This document shows positions 54,629 to 62,990 of a stretch of DNA of 64,000 bases, in pieces. Numbering within the stretch: position 1 is the first letter of the stretch; each line of letters starts with the position of its first letter. A model generated the notes under the pieces. It was not told the DNA's origin. It did not search any database and saw nothing but the letters and a program-made list of their open reading frames with translations. Origin of the DNA: Anaerolineae bacterium (GTDB lineage Bacteria; Chloroflexota; Anaerolineae; Aggregatilineales; UBA2796); NCBI GenBank assembly GCA_019637615.1, contig JAHBVJ010000025.1, forward strand, positions 1 through 64,000, written 5' to 3'. Both the position numbers and the translations under genes were made by a program.

Positions 54629-54646
54629 ATATGCTGTTCAGCATAT
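54629..54646. repeat. 18-base perfect palindrome
   Basis: ATATGCTG-TT-CAGCATAT, flanked by TCATG and GACGG. Operator-like in form, some 300 bases before the flavoprotein gene. No function is assigned. Confidence 0.5.
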
Positions 54647-54942
54647 GACGGCACTTAGACCAAGATGGATACTACATATACGCCAGTCTTGCAGGCTGAT
54701 CCATTAGCCGTATTGATCCAAAGTACAGTGAACGCTTGGCCTATAGTCGGATGCCTCGACCAAGCACATCCCGTATACTGATTGAGTTGTGAGAAACAGA
54801 CAGGAGTGAGCGAAAAAGCGAAGCGTCATCTTGTACATGCGCACCGCGCTACGGGGTTGGCAACCAGTTTAGAGGGGCGACGAAGTGAAACGGCATCGTC
54901 CCCCACACAATCTCACCAAGCAACTGACAGGAGAAATGTCTC

Positions 54943-56295
54943 GTGGATAAGCAATTACTCATGGCGTTCAAGAACCGCATCGCTGGCGAAGTCGTACTAC
55001 CCGAAGACTCGAATTACAACGAACTCCGCAACGTATACAGCCAGCATGGCAGCCCGACGGTCATCGTGCGGGCTAAGAACGCCGCTGACATCACCGATGC
55101 CATCCAATTTTCGCTGGACAACAATCTTAAATTGGCGATCCGCAGCGGTGGGCACAGCCCTAGCGGACTCTCCACCAACGATGGCGGCCTCGTGATCGAT
55201 CTATCACACTTCGATACAGTAGAAGTGCTGGATGAAGCGCGGCCTATCGTGCGCGTGGGCGCTGGTGCCAAATGGGGAAACGTGGCGCAATCGTTGGCAG
55301 CACACAACCTCGCGATTTCATCTGGCGACACCAATTCCGTCGGCGTGGGCGGGTTAACACTTGGCGGCGGGATCGGTTGGCTGGTACGCAAGCACGGCTT
55401 GACCATCGATAGCCTGTTGGCGGCTGAACTGATCACCGCTGATGGACGCACCTTGCGCGTGAGCGAAACCGAGCATCCCGATCTGTTCTGGGCACTGCGC
55501 GGCGGTGGTGGGAATTTCGGCATCGTGACCGCCTTCGAGTTCCGTGCGCAGTCCGTCACCTCCATCTTCGGCGGCATGATCGTCTACGACATTCGCGAGA
55601 TGGAAACTGTGCTGAATAAGTGGTCGGCATATATGCGCACCGCGCCCGAAGAACTGAATTCTACGCTGGTGATCATCCCCGGCTTCGGCCCGCAGCCTGT
55701 GCCACAGATGATGGCTTTCGTCTGCTACGGCGGTGATGACGAAAGCGCCGCTAACGCCGCCTTCAAACCGCTGCTGGAACTCGGTACCATTCATCATCAA
55801 GAGATCACGCGCAAGCCATACTATAAGATGCTGGAAGACGCCGCACCGCCACCCGGTGTCAAGGCCGCCAGCGGCACTGGCTTCATCAAGCGGCTCGATC
55901 CAGACGTGCTGGCAGTTATCGCGGCGAACGTAGGACGCCCCGGCACGCCCATCATCCAGATTCGCAGCCTCGGCGGGATCATGTCCCGCATCGATCCGGA
56001 CGCGACGGCGTTCGCGCATCGCGGCTATGAAGCCTTTTTGTTGATGGCGGCGCTGGTACCGTTTGAGATGCCTTCAGAACAGGCTGACCGAGTCCGGCAA
56101 GAGGCATGGACGCCGTTCGCTCCCTTTGCCAGCGGTGGCTACATCAACTTCATGTCGGATACTAGCGAGTCGAGCATCGCCAGCGCCTATCCGCCCGCGA
56201 CCTATGCGCGGCTCGCCAGCGTCAAGGAGATGTATGACCCTAACAACGTCTTCAACCAGAATCACAATATCAAGCCGTTGGTAGCTGCCCGCTAA
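54943..56295 (+). CDS. FAD-linked oxidase with BBE domain (second copy)
   Basis: 450 aa from a GTG start with CAGGAG upstream. The FAD domain has IRSGGHS with His71 as the covalent flavin anchor and LTLGGGIGWLVRKHG. The second, cysteinyl anchor is missing (SSGDTNSVGVGG). The C-terminal BBE domain is YINFMSDTSE...YDPNNVFNQNHNI. Closest in the window to the protein at 22721. It lacks a signal peptide. Oxidation of a carbohydrate or phenolic compound is the family role; no neighbour narrows it. Confidence 0.9.
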   Translation: MDKQLLMAFKNRIAGEVVLPEDSNYNELRNVYSQHGSPTVIVRAKNAADITDAIQFSLDNNLKLAIRSGGHSPSGLSTNDGGLVIDLSHFDTVEVLDEARPIVRVGAGAKWGNVAQSLAAHNLAISSGDTNSVGVGGLTLGGGIGWLVRKHGLTIDSLLAAELITADGRTLRVSETEHPDLFWALRGGGGNFGIVTAFEFRAQSVTSIFGGMIVYDIREMETVLNKWSAYMRTAPEELNSTLVIIPGFGPQPVPQMMAFVCYGGDDESAANAAFKPLLELGTIHHQEITRKPYYKMLEDAAPPPGVKAASGTGFIKRLDPDVLAVIAANVGRPGTPIIQIRSLGGIMSRIDPDATAFAHRGYEAFLLMAALVPFEMPSEQADRVRQEAWTPFAPFASGGYINFMSDTSESSIASAYPPATYARLASVKEMYDPNNVFNQNHNIKPLVAAR

Positions 56296-56540
56296 CTAAC
56301 CGACTCAATCCGTGCCAGCATCATCACGGTGCTGGCATTGGGGTTTCTCGGCGCGTTGAACGCCTCATCCTAGGTTTGCCCATCAGCGAATGCACACTTC
56401 CTCATTTCTTCCTATCGACAGCGCCGAGTCCCATTGAGGGTTTTGTCTCCAATCCTGATGCTTCGGCGTAGGCGGCTAGATACCCCGATACCGTCAACAT
56501 CAGGCATTACGCGAAGCTCTGTCTTCATTGCTATCGGATT

Positions 56541-57113
56541 AACTTTCGCCGCGTTGCCGTGTATCAACGTTTGATACTTCCAACCAAATATGTACAAAAT
56601 CTTTACGTTCTGGCTATATACAAAATCTCTCACCTGTGCTATACTATTCGATACGGTTGAGTGACTGCCACTTCGTTGCTCATCCCTATTTCACTGCTAT
56701 TTCGTCGTTTCTCTGTGTGTACTTGCTCGGCTTTCCCTAAATCTGTAAAACAATAACGTGCGTTCTATGTCATTTCAGCAAGTACACATCATGGCTACAC
56801 TCAGCACTAGCTTACGAACCCTGATCCCGCCCTGTTAACCCTGTTCCTAGCCCTGATCTTTTGGGTTCAGGATGGCTCACTGAGCAGAGAAATTTCAGCA
56901 ACCGTGTTTTCCCTGATAAACAGGGTTAACAGGGCTTCCTCCCGTTCATCAGCGAAAGGTATTCAACCGATGCTGCCTTGTATGCCAACACGAACTTACT
57001 CCTGCATCGCGACTAACCCTTCGCCTTCACTTAGCACGCAGCACTTGGCACTTAGCACTGCGCTCCCGATGATCCCGTCCTCACCAACAGACGGGATCAT
57101 TTCTAGGATCATT
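56541..57113 (+). repeat. large noncoding repeat element, copy A
   Basis: About 570 bases, matched on the opposite strand by copy B (63065-63688) with high identity by eye. It carries three perfect nested inverted repeats: TGTGTACTTGCT (56716-56727) with its complement at 56777-56788; CCCTGTTAACCCTGTT (56830-56845) with its complement at 56919-56934; ATGATCCCGTC (57069-57079) with its complement at 57090-57100. A conserved extended -10, TGCTATACT, ends at 56645 and points into the palindromes. No open reading frame is conserved between copies. Could be a mobile noncoding element or an RNA-coding locus. Confidence 0.85.
56638..56645 (+). promoter_or_regulatory. extended -10 promoter-like core inside element A
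   Basis: CTGTGCTATACTATT is kept in both copies (complement AGTATAGCACAG at 63581-63592 in copy B), while flanking bases vary. It would drive transcription into the structured part of the element. Confidence 0.45.
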
Positions 57114-57243
57114 GTCCATCGCCCGTCTGGTCACACGTGCCGTCTAGCACGCGACTCCCGTTCGGCGGTGAAGCTGAGTGACCCTTTCCCCGCGTTGGCT
57201 GTGATACACTCAGGCGGATGTATCGTGAGGAGAACGTCGAGTT

Positions 57244-58746
57244 ATGGCTAATCCATCCGTCACCACCTTGTTATCCCCCGCCGATCTGTTGGATACACTG
57301 CTGCGATTACGCGCCGATGTCCTGCGCGAAGGGCGTCAGCGTTACGAACGCTGGTCACCATCCATCCATCGGCGGTCATTTTGTGCAGGTGCGCTGAACC
57401 TCGCCTATTATCTGGCCTTCCGTACGGTCGATCTGCGCCAGATTCAGGCCTCGTTGCAACCGTTAGGGCTATCATCGCTCGGTCGCAGCGAGGCGCGCGT
57501 GATCGAGAACCTCGACGCCGTGATCGCAGCCCTCGGCGCGATTCTAGGGCGACCCGCCTCGGAACTGCCCGCCCGCCCCACGCCGCAGCGCTTCTTTCGT
57601 GGTCAGCGGATGCTCGATTATCATTCGCTGCGTGTGCTCGGTTCGGCGTCCCCGACCCGCCGCGTACGGATCATGGTGACGCTGCCTACAGAAGCCGCCG
57701 ACAGCGTCAACCTTCTGAGCGATCTCTTGCAGCGCGGCATGAACTGGGCGCGCATCAACTGCGCTCACGACGATCCCGCCATCTGGGAGCGCATGATCGC
57801 TAACATCCGCACGGCGGAGGCCAAAACTGGCAAGCGCTGCCGTGTCCTGATGGATCTCGGCGGCCCCAAAGTGCGGACGGGGCAAGTGCTGGTGCAGCCT
57901 TCGCGTAACAAACTAGTGCTCGGAGACACCTTGCTGCTCACCCGCGAACCACCCGTCGAAGATGACCAGTTTCCGTTTCAAGCCCACTGTGCCATCCCCG
58001 AAGTCTTCGATCATGTCAAGATCGGAGACAGCGTATGGGTCGATGAAGGCAAAATCGGGGCAGAGATCGCAGAGATTCGACCGGAGGGCTTGCTGCTGCG
58101 CGTAACGCGCGTAGCCCCTGACGGCGAAAAACTGAAGCCGGAAAAAAGCTTGAACTTCCCTGACACTATCCTACCTATCGCCGCGTTGACGGATAAAGAC
58201 ATCGCTGATCTGGACTTTGTGGCAAAACATGCCGATGCGGTCGGCTATTCATTCGTGCAAACAGCGGAAGATATGCAGTGCTTACAGGAGGAGCTTGCCA
58301 AACGAGGGGGTGATTCGGTGATTGTCGTCGCCAAGGTCGAAACCCAGTTGGCGATCCGTAATCTGCCGGAGATCATCGTGCAGGCGGGTGGTCGCTCTCC
58401 CTTAGCCGTGCTAATCGCGCGTGGCGATCTGGCGGTGGAGATCGGCTATCAACGTACCGCCGAAATGCAAGAAGAAATCTTGTGGCTGTGCGAATCGGCG
58501 CATATTCCGGTGATCTGGGCGACGCAAGTCTTGGAAACCATGATCAAAAAAGGCATCCCCACGCGCGCCGAGATGACCGACGCGGCGATGGCGCAGCGTG
58601 CTGAGTGTGTGATGCTCAACAAAGGAACACACATTGCCGAAGCCGTAACGCTGCTCAATGATGTGCTAACGCGGATGCACGAACATCAACTGAAAAAGAT
58701 GCCGCAGCTTCGCGCATTGCGCTCATGGGTCGATGAAGATGTCTAA
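57244..58746 (+). CDS. pyruvate-kinase-like protein with N-terminal extension, without C-terminal domain
   Basis: 500 aa. Residues 1-135 are helical and unlike any pyruvate kinase. From about 138 the (beta/alpha)8 barrel follows the family closely: VRIMVTLPTEAADS with GMNWARINCAH, DLGGPKVRTG, the catalytic-lysine motif KVETQLAIRN, ARGDLAVEIG, and PVIWATQVLETMIKKGIPTRAEMTDAA. The usual SGETA becomes NKGTH. The protein stops after the barrel (VTLLNDVLTRMHE), so the C-terminal allosteric and effector domain is missing. It may make pyruvate and ATP from phosphoenolpyruvate or have a related role. GAGGAG precedes the ATG. Confidence 0.8.
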   Translation: MANPSVTTLLSPADLLDTLLRLRADVLREGRQRYERWSPSIHRRSFCAGALNLAYYLAFRTVDLRQIQASLQPLGLSSLGRSEARVIENLDAVIAALGAILGRPASELPARPTPQRFFRGQRMLDYHSLRVLGSASPTRRVRIMVTLPTEAADSVNLLSDLLQRGMNWARINCAHDDPAIWERMIANIRTAEAKTGKRCRVLMDLGGPKVRTGQVLVQPSRNKLVLGDTLLLTREPPVEDDQFPFQAHCAIPEVFDHVKIGDSVWVDEGKIGAEIAEIRPEGLLLRVTRVAPDGEKLKPEKSLNFPDTILPIAALTDKDIADLDFVAKHADAVGYSFVQTAEDMQCLQEELAKRGGDSVIVVAKVETQLAIRNLPEIIVQAGGRSPLAVLIARGDLAVEIGYQRTAEMQEEILWLCESAHIPVIWATQVLETMIKKGIPTRAEMTDAAMAQRAECVMLNKGTHIAEAVTLLNDVLTRMHEHQLKKMPQLRALRSWVDEDV

Positions 58747-58764
58747 AATGTCTAAAGACCGTGA

Positions 58765-59229
58765 TCACAAATCTTCGGGCTTCAAAGTGCCTTCCAGCCA
58801 CGGCAACCCGAACCCGATCAGCAGTTTGCCCGCCTCGATCAGTCCCGCGCCGAGCTGCTGCTGATTGCCGAACGTCCACCAGTGGTCGGGGGTATCGAGC
58901 TGTTCAACGTGGAACACATCCCACAGCAGACGGCTCAACGTGATCTCGACTTTATCGGCATACGTTGACTGCACGCGTGCATCCGCGCCCTTGTTGCGCA
59001 GCAAGTTGACGCGGAAACGGGACGGTGCGCCCTGATAATACAGCAGTTGAAACTCCGCGTAGGCCGTGATGCCATCCCATAATGGCTTGGCATAGCGGAA
59101 CAGCCCGCGCGATTGATGTGTCGGATTCTCTTGCAGTGTGTAGCCGGATGCCGTGAGCGCGCTGCCGAGCACAGTGGCGACGAGATTACCGAAAATCTGC
59201 TGCGGCGTGGGCGGCGTTCGTCCGTTCAT
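58765..59229 (-). CDS. conserved-looking protein of unknown function
   Basis: 154 aa from ATG 59229, which overlaps the stop of the M20 peptidase gene (ATGA). No signal peptide. The sequence is mixed alpha/beta with YAEFQLLYYQGAPSRFRVNLLRNKGADARV and WWTFGNQQQLGAGLIEAGKLLIGFGLPWLEG. The translational coupling argues for a shared pathway or complex with the peptidase. No family is recognised. Confidence 0.65.
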   Translation of the reverse strand: MNGRTPPTPQQIFGNLVATVLGSALTASGYTLQENPTHQSRGLFRYAKPLWDGITAYAEFQLLYYQGAPSRFRVNLLRNKGADARVQSTYADKVEITLSRLLWDVFHVEQLDTPDHWWTFGNQQQLGAGLIEAGKLLIGFGLPWLEGTLKPEDL

Positions 59230-60362
59230 ACGCAAAATGCCTTCGCTGCTGCTAGATAAATCTCAACGCACTGCTCCACCGTCGCCAGATCGACCCATTC
59301 GATCTCAGCGTGTGCGCCGTCGCCGCTCGGCCCGAAGATCACGGTCGGGATGCCTGCCGCCGAAGTCAGCGCCGAATCCATCCAGAACGATGCGCCTGCG
59401 ATGGTGGGCGCTGCGCCGCGTACCTGCTGCACAGACTGCTTGAGCGTCTTGACAATCGGCGCGGTCTCGGCAATCTCGAATGAATCGCGCATCAGCGTGA
59501 TCTCAGCTTTGGCTTTGAAGCTCGGATCATCTAGCGTGAGGAAGCGCAAAATCTGCTGAATCTGCTCGTTGACCTGTTCTTGCGTCTCGCCGGGGATGGT
59601 GCGCCGTTCGACCTGTAACTTCGTGTGCGCTGGATAGCTGGAAAGCTCCTGCCCGCCGCTGATCAACGACGCGTGCAGCGATCCGGTGCCGAGTAGCTTA
59701 TGACGTTTGGAGCCGAGTAGCCGTTGATTCAGCTTGTCGAGTTCGACCAGCACATGCCCCATCTTGGTGATCGCATCCACGCCCGTCTGCGGCTGCGATC
59801 CGTGTGCCGCCACGCCGAACGTCTCGACATCGATCCATGCGAAGCCCTTATGCGCAACGCATAGTTCCATCGCGGTTGGCTCGGTGACGATGCACGCGTC
59901 CGCCTTCCAGCCGCTTTTCATCACGGTGCTGGTGCCGATGCTGGCATATTCTTCATCCACCACCGCTGTCAGGATCACATCGCCCGCCAAGCCGAGTTCC
60001 TTCGCCCGCGCGGTGACGAGCATACTGGCGGCAAGGCTGCCTTTCATATCGAATGCGCCGCGCCCGTACAATTTACCGTCTTCAATGGTCGGGTCGAATG
60101 GGCGCTGCATTCCCGCCACGCCGACGACATCCATATGCGCGTTGAGCATCAGTGACTTGCCGCCGCCCGTCCCCCGCGCGATGGCGATGACGTTGGGGCG
60201 ATGTGGTGCGGCTTCTTCGATATGCACCTCAAGGCCGTGTTGGCGGCACCATGTGGCAACGAACTGCGCGATCTCATATTCGCCAGCGCCCTTGGGGACG
60301 AGATCGGGGTTGATAGAGTTGATCGCGACGAGCTGACTCAAGAGTTGGCTGAGTTCGGTCAT
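59226..60362 (-). CDS. M20 family metallopeptidase/deacylase (ArgE/DapE-like)
   Basis: 378 aa from ATG 60362, with GAGGTGA four bases upstream; a TTG at 60365 is less likely. H76 in NAHMDVV, D105 in GRGAFDMKGS and the Glu pair E137-E138 in VVDEEYAS are the metal and catalytic residues; the C-terminal GPSGDGAHAEIEWVD contains a further His. The lid domain lies at about 180-290. It hydrolyses an amide bond in an acylated amino acid or a dipeptide (acetylornithine, succinyl-diaminopimelate or similar). The substrate is not clear, and no arginine or lysine genes are nearby. Confidence 0.9.
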   Translation of the reverse strand: MTELSQLLSQLVAINSINPDLVPKGAGEYEIAQFVATWCRQHGLEVHIEEAAPHRPNVIAIARGTGGGKSLMLNAHMDVVGVAGMQRPFDPTIEDGKLYGRGAFDMKGSLAASMLVTARAKELGLAGDVILTAVVDEEYASIGTSTVMKSGWKADACIVTEPTAMELCVAHKGFAWIDVETFGVAAHGSQPQTGVDAITKMGHVLVELDKLNQRLLGSKRHKLLGTGSLHASLISGGQELSSYPAHTKLQVERRTIPGETQEQVNEQIQQILRFLTLDDPSFKAKAEITLMRDSFEIAETAPIVKTLKQSVQQVRGAAPTIAGASFWMDSALTSAAGIPTVIFGPSGDGAHAEIEWVDLATVEQCVEIYLAAAKAFCV

Positions 60363-60593
60363 CAATCACCTCAATGGTGGAATTCGGATTTTGGGTGATT
60401 ATGCGAGAACTCTGCCGGAATTGCGAACAACTCCCGTTTATTAAAGCTGAAGAGCGACATCCGACTGTGCAGCGACCAAGCTCTCATAAAAATCAATAGT
60501 AAAACTCAGAAAAAACAATAACAAATCCGACTCTTTATGTCAGAAGCGTTTTAATATAAAACGTGAAATTCAGAGGTATTGGTGGAGGTTGTA

Positions 60594-61103
60594 ATGTTCA
60601 CACGGCAGATCAAATCAGGGTTGGGATTGTTAGTGGCGATCAGTCTCGCTGTTGCCAGTTTCCTCGCGGTGATACCCACTTCTACGGCGCTGGCGGGTGG
60701 CAACCAAAGCATCTCCTTGACGATCACGCGGATAGATACCTCGGCAAGTTGGCCCGGAAAGAATGAGTTGGGTGTTGCCATCCACACGCGCATCCAGATC
60801 ACGGGCTATCAAGGTGTTCCGATGCAAGTCACGGTCTTTTTCAAGCACTACTCCAATCAACGGTGGGTAGTCAAATCTAACGGGAGCTATCTGAGCAACA
60901 GCTTCGATCTGACGCCGAGCAGTAACAGTACCGTGTGGAAAGACGCCACCTTCTGGTTCAACTACCAGACGTTCTACAATGTCAAGCGCGGCGGGTCAGC
61001 GCCCGTTTTCTATGCTCAACTACAGGGGAAAGCACGCGGGGAGACACGTTACAGCGCTTTCAGTTCCGATATGCGCTTCTCGGTGCCCGTTCGCATCGAC
61101 TAA
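60594..61103 (+). CDS. small secreted protein of unknown function
   Basis: 169 aa from ATG 60594, five bases after GGAGG, rather than an upstream GTG-type start at 60579. A signal peptide ends near TALAGG (about 33). The mature part is beta-rich, with YQGVPMQVTVFFKHYSNQRW and a tail ending in SDMRFSVPVRID. Such compact beta sandwiches are common in exported ligand-binding proteins, but no family is recognised. Confidence 0.72.
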   Translation: MFTRQIKSGLGLLVAISLAVASFLAVIPTSTALAGGNQSISLTITRIDTSASWPGKNELGVAIHTRIQITGYQGVPMQVTVFFKHYSNQRWVVKSNGSYLSNSFDLTPSSNSTVWKDATFWFNYQTFYNVKRGGSAPVFYAQLQGKARGETRYSAFSSDMRFSVPVRID

Positions 61104-61142
61104 CCGCGCGCCGAGACACTGCCTCGATTGAGCCTTAGTAGC

Positions 61143-61190
61143 GGCTGAGTTCGACCAATCACCATTGTGTGATCGTGGCTGAACTCAGCC
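61143..61190 (+). terminator. long-armed hairpin between convergent genes
   Basis: GGCTGAGTTC (61143-61152) pairs with GAACTCAGCC (61181-61190), enclosing a second small stem (ATCAC/GTGAT). It lies between the convergent genes at 60594 and 61203, so it may terminate both. Confidence 0.6.
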
Positions 61191-61202
61191 AGAATTGTGC
61201 AG

Positions 61203-61679
61203 TCATTTCGTCACGCCTGAGGTGACGGTATTATTGTCCATCTGATTCAGCCAGTGCAACGCTTCGTGCATCGATGGAAACACGCGCAACCGTACATTCG
61301 CAGTTTCACGATCCATTGTGCGCACCACCAATTCTGCGAAATGGGCCTCGACGTACCCTTTCTGCACAATGGCGACAAAAGATTTAATGTCTTTGCGAAA
61401 ATGGGTAAGTTCTGAGGAGCGTGTGCGTCCGTAGGCTGAAAAAGCCACCTTGGAAATATCAAGCACAAACAGCGACTTACTCATGAACGGTGCATTGCGC
61501 ATGATCGCTAACCAGCGACTGGCATATTGATCGATAGTTTCATGGTTGCTGTCATGTAGCGTGGTGCGAAATATCCGTCCATCATATAGCCATTCATGGG
61601 TCAGCGATGGGGTTGAAAGTTCAATACTGGAGGGAACTGTGGTGTACTCACTGGCAGAAAGCGTTTGTTGATTAGGCAT
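61203..61679 (-). CDS. STAS/SpoIIAA-like protein of unknown function
   Basis: 158 aa. The order WLYDGRIFRTTLHDS, FVLDISKVAFSAYGRTRSSEL and VRLRVFPSMHEALHWLNQ resembles the beta-alpha pattern of STAS-like (anti-anti-sigma or SpoIIAA-type) domains, with the variable loop after LDIS. No conserved phosphoserine is evident. Cytoplasmic. The assignment is weak and based on pattern only. Confidence 0.6.
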   Translation of the reverse strand: MPNQQTLSASEYTTVPSSIELSTPSLTHEWLYDGRIFRTTLHDSNHETIDQYASRWLAIMRNAPFMSKSLFVLDISKVAFSAYGRTRSSELTHFRKDIKSFVAIVQKGYVEAHFAELVVRTMDRETANVRLRVFPSMHEALHWLNQMDNNTVTSGVTK

Positions 61680-61788
61680 GGTTGCTGACCCTATCTAAAT
61701 GTCTGATCGCGATATTTACCTTATTTACATAAACTATTGTCGAAAGGTTATCGCTCCTGCCGAAAATTTCACTGAATTCAGTTTTTAT

Positions 61789-62442
61789 TCATACAATGAC
61801 GACGTGTACCGCGCCGGGACCATGTACGCCCAAAACAATCATCATTTCGATGTCCCCTGTGCGGCTTGGGCCTGTAATCACAGTGATGCTGTTGGACGCC
61901 GCCAGCGCATCACGACCTTGTGCCGCAATCCATGCTTCCAAGTTGGCATACAAGCGCTCTTTGCGCAAAATGGCGATATGGACAGGCGGCATGAGCGACG
62001 GTAAGCGCCCCTGATCATCGTTGGTGATCATAACCAGTGATCCGGTGGTGGCGAGACCAGCATCCGCGCCCGTAATGCCCACGCGGATCGGCTCAATCGT
62101 CTGCAACGCAGCACGCCGATCCTCGCCCTTGATAAGCGGCGTGACAATCTCGATGCCGTCGGTGAGTAGCGCCTCTTGCAACCCCGCCAGCGACAGCGCT
62201 CCCCACGCTATCACTTGTTTATCAGTTCCAATAATCTGCTTAATCACGGCTGTGCCGTCTGCCTCGGAATCGCATAGGTACACTTTGCCCGTCAGTTTCT
62301 CCAGTTCGGCTTTAAAGCGGCCTAGCAAATCAGACGGATCGACTGCTGTGACGGGCAAATAGTCGTCAGGGCGGGGCGCGGCTTCCGGGAAAGGTGGGCG
62401 GTTGGCTTTGAGGGCGTTCAGAATCTTGTCTCTGCTGCTCAT
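61789..62442 (-). CDS. LUD domain protein (LutC/YkgG-like)
   Basis: 217 aa from ATG 62442, which has AAGGA upstream (frame open to 62526). MSSRDKILNALKANRP is the usual LutC start. Domain landmarks include GITGADAGLATTGSLVM (about 125-141), LPPVHIAILRKERL and the ending MIVLGVHGPGAVHVVIV. LutC is part of the LutABC lactate-oxidising complex, but no LutA or LutB gene lies beside it. Single-gene LUD proteins occur in many genomes; its role here is open. Confidence 0.88.
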   Translation of the reverse strand: MSSRDKILNALKANRPPFPEAAPRPDDYLPVTAVDPSDLLGRFKAELEKLTGKVYLCDSEADGTAVIKQIIGTDKQVIAWGALSLAGLQEALLTDGIEIVTPLIKGEDRRAALQTIEPIRVGITGADAGLATTGSLVMITNDDQGRLPSLMPPVHIAILRKERLYANLEAWIAAQGRDALAASNSITVITGPSRTGDIEMMIVLGVHGPGAVHVVIV

Positions 62443-62540
62443 GGGATTGTCCTTATACGACACAGGCCGACGCATCAACGCCAACCTCATAAGAAACGAG
62501 CATAACTCGCTTTTGCTGCATAACACACCCGAAGATCACG

Positions 62541-62990
62541 ATGGGCATAGGTACGCGGTATAATTTGAGCATTGTCAGACCATTTGCTTTTCTGCTGCTT
62601 GGCCTCGGTGTGCTCGTCGCGGCGGTGACCGTCTCCCAGATCGCCGCGTTCCTCCTGCTGTTGGCGCTAGGACTGCTGGTGATGTATTCGCTGCTGCTGG
62701 CGTTCGCGGGTATGGTCTTCTTGAGTCCCGGATTCCTATTCGGCTGGGTGTTTGATGGCCTGTTCCAGATGGCGCGGTTTCCCGTGACGCTGTACCCCGG
62801 CTGGATCCGGCTGGCGCTGACATGGATCATCCCCGTTGCCATCATGACGACACTGCCCGCCCAAGCGCTGACGGGTGAAGTGGCAGCAGAAATGGTGATC
62901 GGGGGGATGCTGCTAGGGTTGCTGCTGTTCGTCGGCGCGACGGTCTTGTTCCGCACGGGACTGCGGCGATACGCCAGCGCGTCCAGCTAG
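62541..62990 (+). pseudogene. N-terminally truncated ABC-2-type permease
   Basis: 149 aa. The C-terminal phrase MARFPVTLYPGWIRLALTWIIPVAIMTTLPAQALTG is typical of the ABC-2-like permease family (PF06182), whose members are about 260 aa; the first third is missing and the frame begins directly after the divergent LUD gene. No ribosome binding site is convincing. It is followed within 75 bases by repeat element B. A remnant after rearrangement is the simplest reading; a short functional protein cannot be excluded. Confidence 0.65.

Larger units (their letters stand above)
54454..54942. other. 489-base gap with two palindromes
   Basis: No gene is supported. It contains the second copy of the small palindromic repeat (54525-54557) and ATATGCTG-TT-CAGCATAT at 54629-54646. 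A GAGGA-type site lies before the next gene. Confidence 0.55.
56296..57243. other. 948-base gap containing repeat element A
   Basis: No gene. A small hairpin, TGCCAGCA/TGCTGGCA at 56313-56337, may terminate the flavoprotein gene. Element A fills about 56541-57113. GAGGAG at about 57231 belongs to the next gene. Confidence 0.65.

Noticed and set aside
61789..62442. Complete lutABC lactate operon
   Set aside because: Only the LUD protein is present; the adjoining genes are unrelated.
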